From Clostridium felsineum DSM 794 (GTDB taxonomy: Bacteria > Bacillota > Clostridia > Clostridiales > Clostridiaceae), in assembly GCF_002006355.2 (NCBI RefSeq), contig NZ_CP096980.1:744001-808000 (forward strand): DNA of 64,000 nt, read 5' to 3'. A model generated the notes under the pieces. That model did not search any database. It was given only the letters and a program-made list of their open reading frames with translations, and was not told where the DNA came from. A program made the translations under genes and the position numbers. Below are positions 48,524 through 57,424 of this stretch, piece by piece. Position 1 is the stretch's first letter. Each line of letters opens with the position of its first letter.

Positions 48524-49327
48524 ATGGATAATAAAAAAACAGCACTTATAACAGGGGCTACTAGTGGAATAGGAGAAGAATTTGCAAGAAGATTTGGAAA
48601 ATTAGGTTATGATCTTATTATTACAGGTAGAAGAGAAAATAAAATGAAAATAGTAGCTGACGAAATAAAAAAAGAATCTAATGTGAAAGTGGATATTATA
48701 ATTGTAGAGTTATCAGATGAGAAAGAACTTGAAAATTTAATCAAAGTAATAGAAAATAAAAGAATTGATATTTTAGTTAACAATGCAGGATTTGGAGTCA
48801 GTAATTTTTATGATAAAGAGCATATTGAAAATTTTATTAATATGGAAATAGTACATGTTAAAGTTCCTATGAGAATTACTTATACTGTACTTAAAGGGAT
48901 GATAGAAAGAAATGATGGAGTAGTAATAAATGTATCATCGGAAAGTGCATTTTTACCTATGCCCCAAAATACCGTATATGCATCAACAAAAGCATTTTTG
49001 AAGATTTTTACGGAAGGACTCAATCTTGAGGTTAAGGCAAGAGGAAAAAATATAAAGTTTCAAGCCTTATGTCCTGGATTTACAAAAACTGATTTTCATG
49101 AAAAGATGGGTATAGAAAAATCAAGTCAGGTGGATAGGGGAATAATAAAATGGAGAACTCCAAAATACATTGTGGATTATTCTTTGAAGATGTTGAAAAA
49201 AGATAAAGTAATATGTGTACCGGGAATAGAAAATAGAATTTTAATAAGATTGTTAAGTTTGCTTCCAAAGAAAAACTATGAAAAGTTAATGGTGAATTTT
49301 TGCAGAAAAAGTTTGAAGGTTAAATAA
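48524..49327 (+). CDS. Short-chain dehydrogenase/reductase, paralogue 1
   Basis: 267 aa. Classical SDR: cofactor loop TGATSGIG (10-17), NNAGFG, catalytic Ser in NVSSESAF, YASTK (Tyr152, Lys156). The Arg after TGR in the second strand favours NADP(H). Substrate unknown. It is clearly paralogous to the SDR at 53562. ATG behind GAGGAG; monocistronic. Confidence 0.9.
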   Translation: MDNKKTALITGATSGIGEEFARRFGKLGYDLIITGRRENKMKIVADEIKKESNVKVDIIIVELSDEKELENLIKVIENKRIDILVNNAGFGVSNFYDKEHIENFINMEIVHVKVPMRITYTVLKGMIERNDGVVINVSSESAFLPMPQNTVYASTKAFLKIFTEGLNLEVKARGKNIKFQALCPGFTKTDFHEKMGIEKSSQVDRGIIKWRTPKYIVDYSLKMLKKDKVICVPGIENRILIRLLSLLPKKNYEKLMVNFCRKSLKVK

Positions 49328-49430
49328 CTTTACTCTTTAAATTAAATAAATATTGATGTATAATATAAATAGCATATGCCAATAATTAAATTTAATTGAA
49401 ATATTACTGAATATATGGAGGATGAACAGC

Positions 49431-49790
49431 ATGAAGATAGCAGTACCTAATGATCAAAATATGGTCAATCAACATTTTGGTAAAAGTAAAAGCTTTATTA
49501 TAGCAACAGTAGAGGATAATAAAATAGTAAATACTGAAGAAGTGTCTACTGTAGAACTTGCACATCAGCATCAAGGTTTAGCAGAGTTGCTTCTTAAAAA
49601 TGAAGTAGACTTAGTTATAGTAGGAGGTATAGGAGCTGGTGCACTTACAGGTTTAAGTCAAAATGGACTTAAGGTTATAAGAGGAGCATCAGGAGAATAT
49701 ACGAAAGTTATTGAAAAATATATTAGTGGTGATTTGCAAGATAAGAATGTAATATGTAATCATCATGGTGAACATAATCATACTCATTAA
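49431..49790 (+). CDS. NifX/NifB-type dinitrogenase cofactor family protein
   Basis: 119 aa. Single domain of the dinitrogenase iron-molybdenum cofactor family (MKIAVPNDQNMVNQHFGKSKSF...VVGGIGAGAL), with a His-rich tail HHGEHNHTH that could bind metal. In non-diazotrophs such proteins are thought to carry iron-sulfur or metal clusters; here the role is unknown. ATG 49431 is spaced correctly from GGAGG; an ATG at 49422 is too close. It is next to a DUF134 regulator, a frequent pairing. Confidence 0.85.
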   Translation: MKIAVPNDQNMVNQHFGKSKSFIIATVEDNKIVNTEEVSTVELAHQHQGLAELLLKNEVDLVIVGGIGAGALTGLSQNGLKVIRGASGEYTKVIEKYISGDLQDKNVICNHHGEHNHTH

Positions 49791-49792
49791 TT

Positions 49793-49837
49793 AAAAAACT
49801 CCGAAGGCTTATGTAGATTTAACCTTTGGAGTTTTTT
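49793..49837 (+). terminator. Terminator after the NifX-like gene
   Basis: Arms AAAAAACTCCGAAGG and CCTTTGGAGTTTTTT (15 bp, one mismatch), 15-base loop. Confidence 0.87.
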
Positions 49838-49976
49838 GTTACAGCCTTGATTAATGGCATTTGACAACTTAAAAATTTTGGCTATCAATTCTATAAAATT
49901 CAGGATAGAAAATAACTTAATTGAAATAGTATAATTAATATATTGGAGTGCTGTAGAATATAGGGAGGAAATAAAG

Positions 49977-50408
49977 ATGCCAAGACCAACAAAGTACAGA
50001 AAAGTAGAATTTTTTCCACAAAGTACGTATTTTATTCCACTAGGGAAGCCAAAATGTGAAATTAAAGAAATAGCTTTAAAGGTAGAAGAACTTGAAGCTA
50101 TGAGATTAAAAGATATTGAAGGATTAAATCAAGAAGAGTGTGCAGCTAAAATGGAAGTTTCAAGGCAGACTTTTCAAAACATTATTGATGCCGCGAGAAA
50201 AAAAGTAGCTGTTGCTTTAACGGAAGGAAACGCTATAGTTATAGAAGGCGGAAACTATACAGTTAAATTTTGCAAGTTTAAATGCTTGAATTGTGGCAAT
50301 ACATATGAAGTGAATTATGAACAGGACAAACGTATATGTCCATCTTGTGGTTCGAATAACATTGTATGTAGTAAAAGGTCGGGCTGTTGTCGTAAATGGT
50401 GTAAATAA
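49977..50408 (+). CDS. DUF134 family DNA-binding protein
   Basis: 143 aa. N-terminal MPRPTKYRKVEFFP is the family mark; a sigma-70 region 4-like helix-turn-helix follows (LNQEECAAKMEVSRQTFQNIIDAARKKVA). The C-terminus is a zinc ribbon (CLNCG, CPSCG) plus a Cys-rich tail CSKRSGCCRKWC. Likely a metal- or redox-responsive regulator of the NifX-like gene next door (inference). ATG behind GGGAGG. Confidence 0.87.
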   Translation: MPRPTKYRKVEFFPQSTYFIPLGKPKCEIKEIALKVEELEAMRLKDIEGLNQEECAAKMEVSRQTFQNIIDAARKKVAVALTEGNAIVIEGGNYTVKFCKFKCLNCGNTYEVNYEQDKRICPSCGSNNIVCSKRSGCCRKWCK

Positions 50409-50424
50409 GTATTTGTATAAAATT

Positions 50425-50471
50425 AAAGTATAAGTGAGAGACCATGATACAGGTATCCTCACTTATACTTT
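50425..50471. terminator. Bidirectional terminator
   Basis: Perfect 14-bp stem AAAGTATAAGTGAG/CTCACTTATACTTT between the DUF134 gene (+) and the four-repeat protein gene (-). Confidence 0.8.
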
Positions 50472-52395
50472 AACTAAGAGTATCGTAGATAGAATAATTT
50501 TTTGCATCCTCTTCTTTTCGTTGAAATAATGCATAGGGATATTTACTAAAATATTCTGTGTTTGAACCTTCAAATTTAACATCTAAAGGTTTTTCTAAAT
50601 CATCGATAATAATAAAATTTTTGTCTTCATTCTCAATTAAGTAAAGATTTTTTATAGTTTCATAATTAACAGTTTTGTTGGTTAAATGTTTAATAGAATC
50701 ATATATGAGTTCCAAACATTCCTCATTTAATTCCCTAAAAATAAATCTTAATACTGTTGAAGCTTTATAATATCCATGAAAGATAATAAAATATTTTCCG
50801 TCATATACGTTACCTAAAGTTTCAATATAGGGAAAACTATCTTTATCATGTAGAGAATAGTAAGAATCAATAAAGAAAAAATGAAGCTTAAAGTTTTCAG
50901 AAAAAAAGGAATAGCGATCAATATATTTTTTAAGTCCTATTTCTTGATTTTCTTCTTCTCGTCTTGAAATAGCTACGGGATGATTTTTTAAGTATTCATT
51001 AATTGAATAAGTAAAATTAAAACTCACTTTTCCAGGTAATTCTTCGTTAGGGGATTTTATATCATAATCAAGATCATATTCGTAGTTCACTTCAAAGATT
51101 TTATTACTATAATCATCTAAATAGAGATTTTCAATGGAGTAATTGTCTATACAGACATTAAGTAAGTATTGAGTAATTTGCCTTGCTAAATTAATGGAAG
51201 AACTGTTTACATTTCTAAAGATAAAAGTTAAGGCTTTTTCAATATCTGGTTTACTATTATTGTATAGAACCAATAAATCATCATTATCATAACAAGCTAA
51301 ATATTCATTACAATCAGGGTTACACCATTGAATGCGTATATCATCAAAATATAATTTGCTGTCAAAGTAATGAGAAGAAAAATTATTTTTTAGAAAACTA
51401 CAGTTCATTGTATAGTGAGCAAGTGAATCGTTTATTTTTATAGTTTCCTTTTGCATATTTGCATATGGGTGTTTTAAAAAATAATCACGATTTGAACCTT
51501 CAAAATTAACAACTAAATTACCATCATAACTAGATTTAATTACAAGATTTGTGTCTATATAAGTCTCAAGTAGCAAGTTATCTAAATTTATATCGGTTGA
51601 AAGATTTCCAATAAAGTAAGGTAAAGTGCTTTTTAGAATATCAATACTTTCAGGAATTAGTTCTCTAAAAACAAATCTTAAAATAATGGTATTATAATCA
51701 TCATGCTGACAAAATATAATAAAATATCGTCCATCATATACATTGTCAAGATGTACACCATATAATAATTTGTCTTCTGATAAGTATAAATCCTTCTTTA
51801 AAAGATTATTATAAAAATTTTCATTCATAAAATCATGCATTTTTCTGAAGTTAATGTATTCTTTACTATAATCATCTTCATTTCTTTGTATTTCGGCTTT
51901 TGGATGTTCTACAAAATATAATGAATTAGAATATTTAAAGGTAAGTTCCAAATCACCAGAGGAACTTTTTTTTATAACAAGATTTTTATCTCTATATTCG
52001 TTAGATTGTAATTTTTTTATATCCCTAATATTAGGTGAAAAATCAATTAAGTAGGGTATAGTTTTATATAAAATACTAATGCATTCGTCATTTATTTTCC
52101 TAAAGATAAATTTTAAGCTTCTATTTCCATAGAAATTTTCTTCATCCAGCACTAAAAAATATTTCCCATCATGTACCTTTATAGATTTATTAGTAGGGAG
52201 TTCAGTATTAATATAATAAGGATCTATATTAAAAACATATTCATTGAAATTATTTGACATAAATTCATATCTTTCAGCTGGATTATGAGGTTTATTTCTA
52301 ATTGGTGAATTTTTAAAAGAAGGGCCGTATATATTTACAACTATTATAAATATTGTGGCAAATATTATAAATATCACCAAAACTAAAAAAAACAT
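50470..52395 (-). CDS. Membrane-anchored protein with four internal repeats (unknown)
   Basis: 641 aa. One N-terminal transmembrane helix (about residues 2-24), then four diverged repeats of roughly 135-150 residues (about 43-172, 186-316, 328-480, 491-627). Each has an NF near the start, DGKYF (76, 221, 532; lost in repeat 3), L-x-FIFRE (94, 239, 389, 549), a DKNLVI-type strand and an HPYA-x-x-QR end (163, 308, 471, 618). I recognise no family. Rich in Tyr, Asp and Asn. Strong TAGGAG before ATG; single gene. Confidence 0.78.
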   Translation of the reverse strand: MFFLVLVIFIIFATIFIIVVNIYGPSFKNSPIRNKPHNPAERYEFMSNNFNEYVFNIDPYYINTELPTNKSIKVHDGKYFLVLDEENFYGNRSLKFIFRKINDECISILYKTIPYLIDFSPNIRDIKKLQSNEYRDKNLVIKKSSSGDLELTFKYSNSLYFVEHPKAEIQRNEDDYSKEYINFRKMHDFMNENFYNNLLKKDLYLSEDKLLYGVHLDNVYDGRYFIIFCQHDDYNTIILRFVFRELIPESIDILKSTLPYFIGNLSTDINLDNLLLETYIDTNLVIKSSYDGNLVVNFEGSNRDYFLKHPYANMQKETIKINDSLAHYTMNCSFLKNNFSSHYFDSKLYFDDIRIQWCNPDCNEYLACYDNDDLLVLYNNSKPDIEKALTFIFRNVNSSSINLARQITQYLLNVCIDNYSIENLYLDDYSNKIFEVNYEYDLDYDIKSPNEELPGKVSFNFTYSINEYLKNHPVAISRREEENQEIGLKKYIDRYSFFSENFKLHFFFIDSYYSLHDKDSFPYIETLGNVYDGKYFIIFHGYYKASTVLRFIFRELNEECLELIYDSIKHLTNKTVNYETIKNLYLIENEDKNFIIIDDLEKPLDVKFEGSNTEYFSKYPYALFQRKEEDAKNYSIYDTLS

Positions 52396-52534
52396 AAAAT
52401 CACTCCTATAAAACAGTTACGTTTAATTATAAATTTATAAAATAGCAAAGTAAAGAGAAAATACAAAAATTAAATTAAAATTTAAATTATATTAAAAAAT
52501 ATTTGAATAAATTATTGAAAGGAGGTATAATTGG

Positions 52535-52570
52535 ATGCATTTAGGAGGGGAAAAAGTAAATGGAAAATAA
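52535..52570 (+). CDS. Possible 11-codon leader ORF
   Basis: ATG with an ideal AAAGGAGGT at 8 bases encodes MHLGGEKVNGK and stops 11 bases inside the next gene, in another frame. The next gene's own ribosome-binding site lies within it. Translation coupling is plausible but unproved. Confidence 0.4.
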   Translation: MHLGGEKVNGK

Positions 52571-52865
52571 GAAAAAAATAAAACATGGTAAAATTGGGCT
52601 TTTATCTTTAGTGATTTCTTTAGTACCGATAGTATATCTTATTATACGATCAAGAATGGGAATGTTTGTTAGTAAGGATATTAAAGTAGAAGTGATATGG
52701 AGTCTAATAACAGTTTTTGTACTAACTTCTCCTGTAATTAGCCTCGCACTTGGAATAATTGGATTAAATCAAAGCGAATCAAAGAGAATTTTTGCTGGTA
52801 TTGGTACTGGTATTAGTGTAATTATGCTACTTTGGGTAATATTTATTACACTAATTTTTATTTAA
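52560..52865 (+). CDS. Small membrane protein (101 aa)
   Basis: Basic N-terminus, then three hydrophobic segments (about 12-29, 45-67 and 78-100), with GLNQSES between the second and third. Resembles small multi-helix proteins of the DUF4190 kind (SLVISLVP...SLALGIIGL), not certain. Start ATG behind AGGAGGGG; overlapped by the leader ORF. Confidence 0.72.
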   Translation: MENKKKIKHGKIGLLSLVISLVPIVYLIIRSRMGMFVSKDIKVEVIWSLITVFVLTSPVISLALGIIGLNQSESKRIFAGIGTGISVIMLLWVIFITLIFI

Positions 52866-52883
52866 AGGATTTTTATTAAAAAT

Positions 52884-52919
52884 AAGATTGGTATTTTTAG
52901 AATATGAAATACCAATCTT
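52884..52919. terminator. Bidirectional terminator
   Basis: Perfect 13-bp stem AAGATTGGTATTT/AAATACCAATCTT with a ten-base loop between converging genes. Confidence 0.85.
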
Positions 52920-53398
52920 TATCCTTCTCCATGGTCATCAATTAACCAAGCTGAATTCTTATTTTTTCTTATAACAGTAAACCATTCAGTATGCTTTCCA
53001 TTGGCTATAGCTCCGCCTTCATTATTTTTATATTCAATAGTAAAAGTAACTTTATAGTTTTTTACATTATTCTCCTTTACGCCATTAATCTTTCCACGTC
53101 CGTATTTCATGTAGTCATCCTTTTCTTTTGGATCAGTATCTTCAACGATGGTATTAAGTTTAATAAATTTTAATTTATTGAATCCTAAAACTAAATTAGG
53201 TTTGTTTTGCCAATCGGTTAGAGTTGATAACACACCTGTCCTACTTTTTTCATTGTAATATTTAAAGTAATTTTTTATTACTTCATTTGGCTTCAATTTT
53301 AGCTTTTCAGCATTAGAAATATTAACTTCTTTATTTACAGAGCAGCCTGTAAATAAAAGTATTAAAATAAGAATTGTAAGTGCAAGTTTATTTTTCAT
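52919..53398 (-). CDS. Small lipoprotein, DUF4829-like
   Basis: 159 aa. Lipoprotein signal MKNKLALTILILILLFTGC with Cys19. The mature part has KNYFKYYNEKSRTGVLSTLTDW and ends with ...WFTVIRKNKNSAWLIDDHGEG, an NTF2-like-looking fold close to clostridial DUF4829 proteins as I recall them. Function unknown. ATG behind AGGAG. Confidence 0.78.
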   Translation of the reverse strand: MKNKLALTILILILLFTGCSVNKEVNISNAEKLKLKPNEVIKNYFKYYNEKSRTGVLSTLTDWQNKPNLVLGFNKLKFIKLNTIVEDTDPKEKDDYMKYGRGKINGVKENNVKNYKVTFTIEYKNNEGGAIANGKHTEWFTVIRKNKNSAWLIDDHGEG

Positions 53399-53487
53399 TT
53401 TTTCTCCTATGATTTGGTGAACTGAAATGTATAAATTAAATATTATGTTATATTATAACATTTGTAAAAAATAAAATAAAGAGTTCA

Positions 53488-53546
53488 TTGACAATGTTAT
53501 ACTAAAGGAGTATCATACTTTTAAAGGAATGTACTTTGAAAGTACA
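53488..53546 (+). promoter_or_regulatory. Promoter and 17-bp palindrome of the SDR-marR operon
   Basis: TTGACA (53488-53493), 17 bases, TATCAT (53511-53516), then TGTACTTTGAAAGTACA (53530-53546), a perfect palindrome just after the expected start. A good candidate binding site for the MarR protein encoded two genes on (inference). Confidence 0.68.
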
Positions 53547-53561
53547 AAGCGAGGTGGCAAA

Positions 53562-54383
53562 ATGAAGCTTAGTGAAAAGACAGCTCTAATAACAGGTGCT
53601 ACAAGTGGGATAGGAGAGGAATTCGCAAAAAGATTCGCAGAGTTAGGCTATAATCTTATTATTACAGGTAGAAGAGAAAATAAGATAAACTCTGTTGCAG
53701 AAGAAATAAGAAAAAACTTTAATGTTAATGTAGAAGTTGTAATTGCAGAACTATCAGATGAAAAAGATCTTGAAAAACTAATTAGAGTAATAGAAAATAA
53801 AAAAATAGATATGCTTCTTAATAATGCTGGGTTTGGACTTAATGCTTTTTATGAAGAAGAAGATATTAATAAATTTTTAGATATGGAAACGGTACATGTT
53901 AAAGTACCTATGAAAATTACTTATGTAGTACTTAAAGATATGATAAAAAGAAATAATGGTACAATTATAAATGTATCATCAGATGGTGCTTTTTTGCTTG
54001 CACCTAAAAATGCAGTATATGCATCAACGAAGGCATTTTTAAAAACTTTTACAGAAGCACTTAATATTGAAATAAAAAGTAAAGGTAAAAATATAAAACT
54101 TCAAGCATTGTGTCCAGGACTTACAAAAACTGATTTTCATGAAAAAATGGGAATGGATAAGTCAAGACAGGTTAACAAAGGAATGATAAAATGGAATACA
54201 CCTAAGTTTATAGTAAACTCATCATTAGAAGCATTAAAAAAAGATAAGGTTGTATGTATACCTGGAGCAAAAACTAAATTTTTAATAGGAGTTTTAAATT
54301 TGCTTCCAAGAAAAAGTTACTACAAATTTATGATTAATTTTTGTAAAAAGAATTTCAAAAATAAGGAGAAAGCACGTGCGTAA
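53562..54383 (+). CDS. Short-chain dehydrogenase/reductase, paralogue 2
   Basis: 273 aa. TGATSGIG loop, TGRRENKI, NNAGFG, NVSSDGAF and YASTK (Tyr153, Lys157). Very similar over its whole length to the SDR at 48524, so one copy arose by duplication. The ATG at 53562 follows GAGGTGG; an in-frame ATG at 53529 overlaps the operator palindrome. Overlaps the marR start by 8 bases. Substrate unknown. Confidence 0.9.
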   Translation: MKLSEKTALITGATSGIGEEFAKRFAELGYNLIITGRRENKINSVAEEIRKNFNVNVEVVIAELSDEKDLEKLIRVIENKKIDMLLNNAGFGLNAFYEEEDINKFLDMETVHVKVPMKITYVVLKDMIKRNNGTIINVSSDGAFLLAPKNAVYASTKAFLKTFTEALNIEIKSKGKNIKLQALCPGLTKTDFHEKMGMDKSRQVNKGMIKWNTPKFIVNSSLEALKKDKVVCIPGAKTKFLIGVLNLLPRKSYYKFMINFCKKNFKNKEKARA

Positions 54384-54825
54384 AAATTTTAAAAATGAAG
54401 AACTAAAAATTATAGATGAAATTTACCATTTATTTTATACGAAAATGCTTAATATAAGAAATAATGAAAAATTTAAAAAGCTTGAGAATGTCACTGATCT
54501 TGAAATGGGAGTGCTACATATACTTACGTATAAACCTGATTGTATAATGAGAGAAATTAGAGAGTATCTTAAGATTTCTAGAAGCACACTTACAGGAGTA
54601 ATTGATAGACTTGAAAAAAGAGGTTTTGTAAAACGTGTAATAAGTGAAAAAGATAGAAGGTCCTTTTCACTTGAACTTACAAGGGAAGGTAAAATTGCCC
54701 AGGTAAAGCATGAGGAAATGGAAAGAACAATATATAAAGAAGTTTTAGCTTCACTTAAAGAAGATGAGGATATTGATGAATTTTTAAGACTCTCAAAAAA
54801 AATAATTAAAAATATCAAGGTTTAA
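54376..54825 (+). CDS. MarR family transcriptional regulator
   Basis: 149 aa. Winged helix with recognition helix SRSTLTGVIDRLEKRGFVKRV and wing SEKDRRSFSLELT. GTG start behind AAGGAG, overlapping the SDR stop, so translationally coupled. Probably represses its own operon at the palindrome at 53530. Confidence 0.9.
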   Translation: MRKNFKNEELKIIDEIYHLFYTKMLNIRNNEKFKKLENVTDLEMGVLHILTYKPDCIMREIREYLKISRSTLTGVIDRLEKRGFVKRVISEKDRRSFSLELTREGKIAQVKHEEMERTIYKEVLASLKEDEDIDEFLRLSKKIIKNIKV

Positions 54826-54854
54826 AGCTGAATTTTTAATAGGAGGTTTTTTAT

Positions 54855-55430
54855 ATGAAGGTTATAGGCATAAACGGGAGTTCACGTAAGGATGGAAATA
54901 CAGCGATATTGATAGAAAAAGTATTTGAAGAATTGAAAAAGCAAGGTGTTGAAACTGAGTTAATACAATTGTTTAATAAAGAAATTAAAAGTTGTAAGGG
55001 TTGCTTTGCTTGTAAAGGAAATAAAAAATGTGTAATAGGTAATGATGATTTTAATGAATGCTTTAATAAAATTGTAGATGCAGATGGAATTATTCTTGGT
55101 TCACCAGTTTATTCTGCAGATATATCTTCTAAAATGAAAGCTTTTATTGAGCGTGCAGGAGTTATTGTTGCAACAAATCCTGGAATGTTAAAGTATAAAG
55201 TAGGTGCTTCTGTAGTGGCAGTTCGGCGTGGAGGTGGAATGACTGCAGTAGATACATTGAATCATTTTTTATTAAATAAAGAGGTTATTGTCGTAGGATC
55301 TACTTATTGGAATATGGCTTATGGAAAAGACATAGGGGATGTTCTAGATGATGAGGAAGGTATTCTCAACATGAAAAATTTAGGACAAAACATGGCGTAT
55401 ATAATAAGAAAAATAAGATATACTAAATAA
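54855..55430 (+). CDS. NADPH-dependent FMN reductase family protein
   Basis: 191 aa. Flavodoxin-like: INGSSRKDGNT at the phosphate site, CKGCFACKGNKKC (iron-sulfur-flavoprotein-type cysteines), GSPVYSADISSKMKAFIER. Could reduce quinones, flavins or aromatic compounds. 29 bases after marR with AGGAGG, so probably part of the SDR-marR operon. Confidence 0.88.
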   Translation: MKVIGINGSSRKDGNTAILIEKVFEELKKQGVETELIQLFNKEIKSCKGCFACKGNKKCVIGNDDFNECFNKIVDADGIILGSPVYSADISSKMKAFIERAGVIVATNPGMLKYKVGASVVAVRRGGGMTAVDTLNHFLLNKEVIVVGSTYWNMAYGKDIGDVLDDEEGILNMKNLGQNMAYIIRKIRYTK

Positions 55431-55449
55431 AAAAGAATGTAGTAGATAG

Positions 55450-55500
55450 AAAACTGTAGATAGGTTTGATAAGTATAACAAATTTATCTACAGTTTTTTA
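55450..55500. terminator. Terminator between FMN reductase and CPBP genes
   Basis: Arms AAAACTGTAGATA and TATCTACAGTTTT (13 bp), 22-base loop, A- and T-runs on both sides. Confidence 0.85.
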
Positions 55501-56271
55501 TATTAGTTTTGTTTCGTGTAAATTCTTATGGTTGATAATTATAGCCATGACAATTGAATAAATTATATATATCGAATAAGGTTCTAAATTTCCTTTTATG
55601 TATTGCGGAGTTATTGTAAATAGGTAAAAACATAAATTTTCTATACAATGCCATATAGAAGCAGGGATAATATTGTTCTTTGATTTTACTGTAATCCAAT
55701 AATAACAAATACTATCGGTCATACACCCGATAACAAATAAAATTATAGGTGCAGATATAGTGCCGAGTAGGAAGAAATGGTAGTGCCATAACGACCACAC
55801 AATACCAACAATTATAGATGTCTTTAAAGGACTATAATTTTTAGATAACTTTTCTTGAAGAAATCCTCTCCAGCCAATCTCTTCAGAAATCAAAGACCAT
55901 AGGGCTATTATTAGCTTTTTTGATGTTACAGCTGTTATAAAAGAAGTTTTTACAAAAATAAGTGATGTTATTTTCGTAAGAGTGATTAATGTTAAAGGAA
56001 ATATTATAGCAATTAATAAATATTGAAATTTTATATTATGAATATAGCATTTCTTTAAAAATAATTTCAAATCTATATAATTATCTAAAATTGCAATTGT
56101 AAGTAAAGCTGCAATACTTGGCGTAGCTGCTTCAATTCCATACAAAGTGAAGTTAAATATTCCAAGTTTAAATACATTAAAGCTTCTTATTAAAATTACG
56201 CAAATAAGTGGAAGAGCAAAAGCTAAAATTAAAAATAACATAATATAATTTTGTGATTTTTTATTTCTCAT
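55498..56271 (-). CDS. CPBP family intramembrane metalloprotease
   Basis: 257 aa, about seven transmembrane helices. Motifs of the Abi/CAAX-protease family: SEEIGWRGFL (EExxxR), VWSLWHYHFFLLG with the His ligand, and IPASIWHCIEN. In Firmicutes such proteins serve bacteriocin immunity, protein maturation or unknown roles; nothing nearby tells which. Single gene on the minus strand. Confidence 0.85.
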   Translation of the reverse strand: MRNKKSQNYIMLFLILAFALPLICVILIRSFNVFKLGIFNFTLYGIEAATPSIAALLTIAILDNYIDLKLFLKKCYIHNIKFQYLLIAIIFPLTLITLTKITSLIFVKTSFITAVTSKKLIIALWSLISEEIGWRGFLQEKLSKNYSPLKTSIIVGIVWSLWHYHFFLLGTISAPIILFVIGCMTDSICYYWITVKSKNNIIPASIWHCIENLCFYLFTITPQYIKGNLEPYSIYIIYSIVMAIIINHKNLHETKLI

Positions 56272-56416
56272 AGTTCACCAACATTATTAATAAATTAAGT
56301 ATATTATATAAGAATTATACAATACTGTATAGTTGCAGATTAATTGACTTTTAATATATAAATTTTGATAATATATTATCGTATACACGTAAAATATATT
56401 AAATTAATAAAATGTA

Positions 56417-56445
56417 TTGACAAATATTAAACAAAATAATATATT
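56417..56445 (+). promoter_or_regulatory. Promoter of the histidine-utilisation cluster
   Basis: TTGACA (56417-56422), 17 bases, TATATT (56440-56445); about 100 bases of leader before the regulator gene. Confidence 0.75.
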
Positions 56446-56550
56446 TAAATAAAGGCATTCACAAAATAAAAGTTATGAATAATATCATCATTCTTAATGT
56501 TATAAATTGTTTTTAAAGGTTTCCAAAGTATACATGGAAGGAAGTCGAAT

Positions 56551-57420
56551 ATGGAGTTTAAATCTAATATCAAAGAACTTGATGAACTCAAGCAAAAAAT
56601 GTTTGAAATATCAAAAAGTTCTGTTACTTATGAAAAATTAGCTTATTATATTGAAAAGAATTATAAGCATATTATATTTATGACAGCATCTGAGGTGGCA
56701 AGCGAATCTGAAGTTAGTCAAGGAAGTGTTTCGAGATTTTGCAGCGCTCTTGGTTATAGAGGCTACAATGACTTTTTACATAATCTACAACAATTTGTTA
56801 GAGAAGAGATAACAGCACCTCAAAGATTACAATATACATCTCATAATAATAATTTGGCAAGTACACTCAATATGGAACACAACAATATAGATGAGCTTGA
56901 AGAAATATTAAATCAAGAAGCATATCAAAAACTCGTAGAAAAAATCATATCAGCAGAAGAATTAGTAATAGTATCCTCTAGAATGTCAGCAACATTACTT
57001 CCTTATACAAGCTACATTTTAAATAAAATAAGAAATAATGTAGTTATGGTAACCCCAGACAGTCCACTTTGGAACACCCTAGAACTTAGAGATAAAGAGA
57101 AAACTTTAATACTTACAATAATGTTTCCAAGATACCCTAATGATTTAATAAAAAAGTTGGAAATATTAAAAAGAGAAGGTTTCTCTATCACCGCTATAAC
57201 CGATAGTATTATATCTCCGGTTACTAGCTTAGCAGATCCAGTTATAAACATTCCTATAACAACTTCATCGATATTTGATATTTATAGTACACCTATTTTA
57301 TTTATAAATTTGCTTTTAAGGGATGTAGCAAATGGAATCGAGGGACTCAGTAAAAGGATTGATAAGTTAGAGAAATTTGAAAATGAGAGTAACATTTACT
57401 ATAAAAATACAAGGAGTTAA
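56551..57420 (+). CDS. RpiR family transcriptional regulator
   Basis: 289 aa. N-terminal HTH_6 domain (ASEVASESEVSQGSVSRFCSALGYRGYNDF) and C-terminal SIS domain (about 125-260). SIS domains usually bind sugar phosphates, but here the cluster is for histidine breakdown, so a pathway intermediate may be the signal (inference). ATG behind GGAAGGA. The next gene starts four bases after it. Confidence 0.9.
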   Translation: MEFKSNIKELDELKQKMFEISKSSVTYEKLAYYIEKNYKHIIFMTASEVASESEVSQGSVSRFCSALGYRGYNDFLHNLQQFVREEITAPQRLQYTSHNNNLASTLNMEHNNIDELEEILNQEAYQKLVEKIISAEELVIVSSRMSATLLPYTSYILNKIRNNVVMVTPDSPLWNTLELRDKEKTLILTIMFPRYPNDLIKKLEILKREGFSITAITDSIISPVTSLADPVINIPITTSSIFDIYSTPILFINLLLRDVANGIEGLSKRIDKLEKFENESNIYYKNTRS

Positions 57421-57424
57421 TAAA

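Noticed and set aside
56316..56331. Inverted repeat TATACA-atac-TGTATA upstream of the CPBP gene
   Set aside because: No convincing promoter around it and such AT-rich repeats are expected by chance here.
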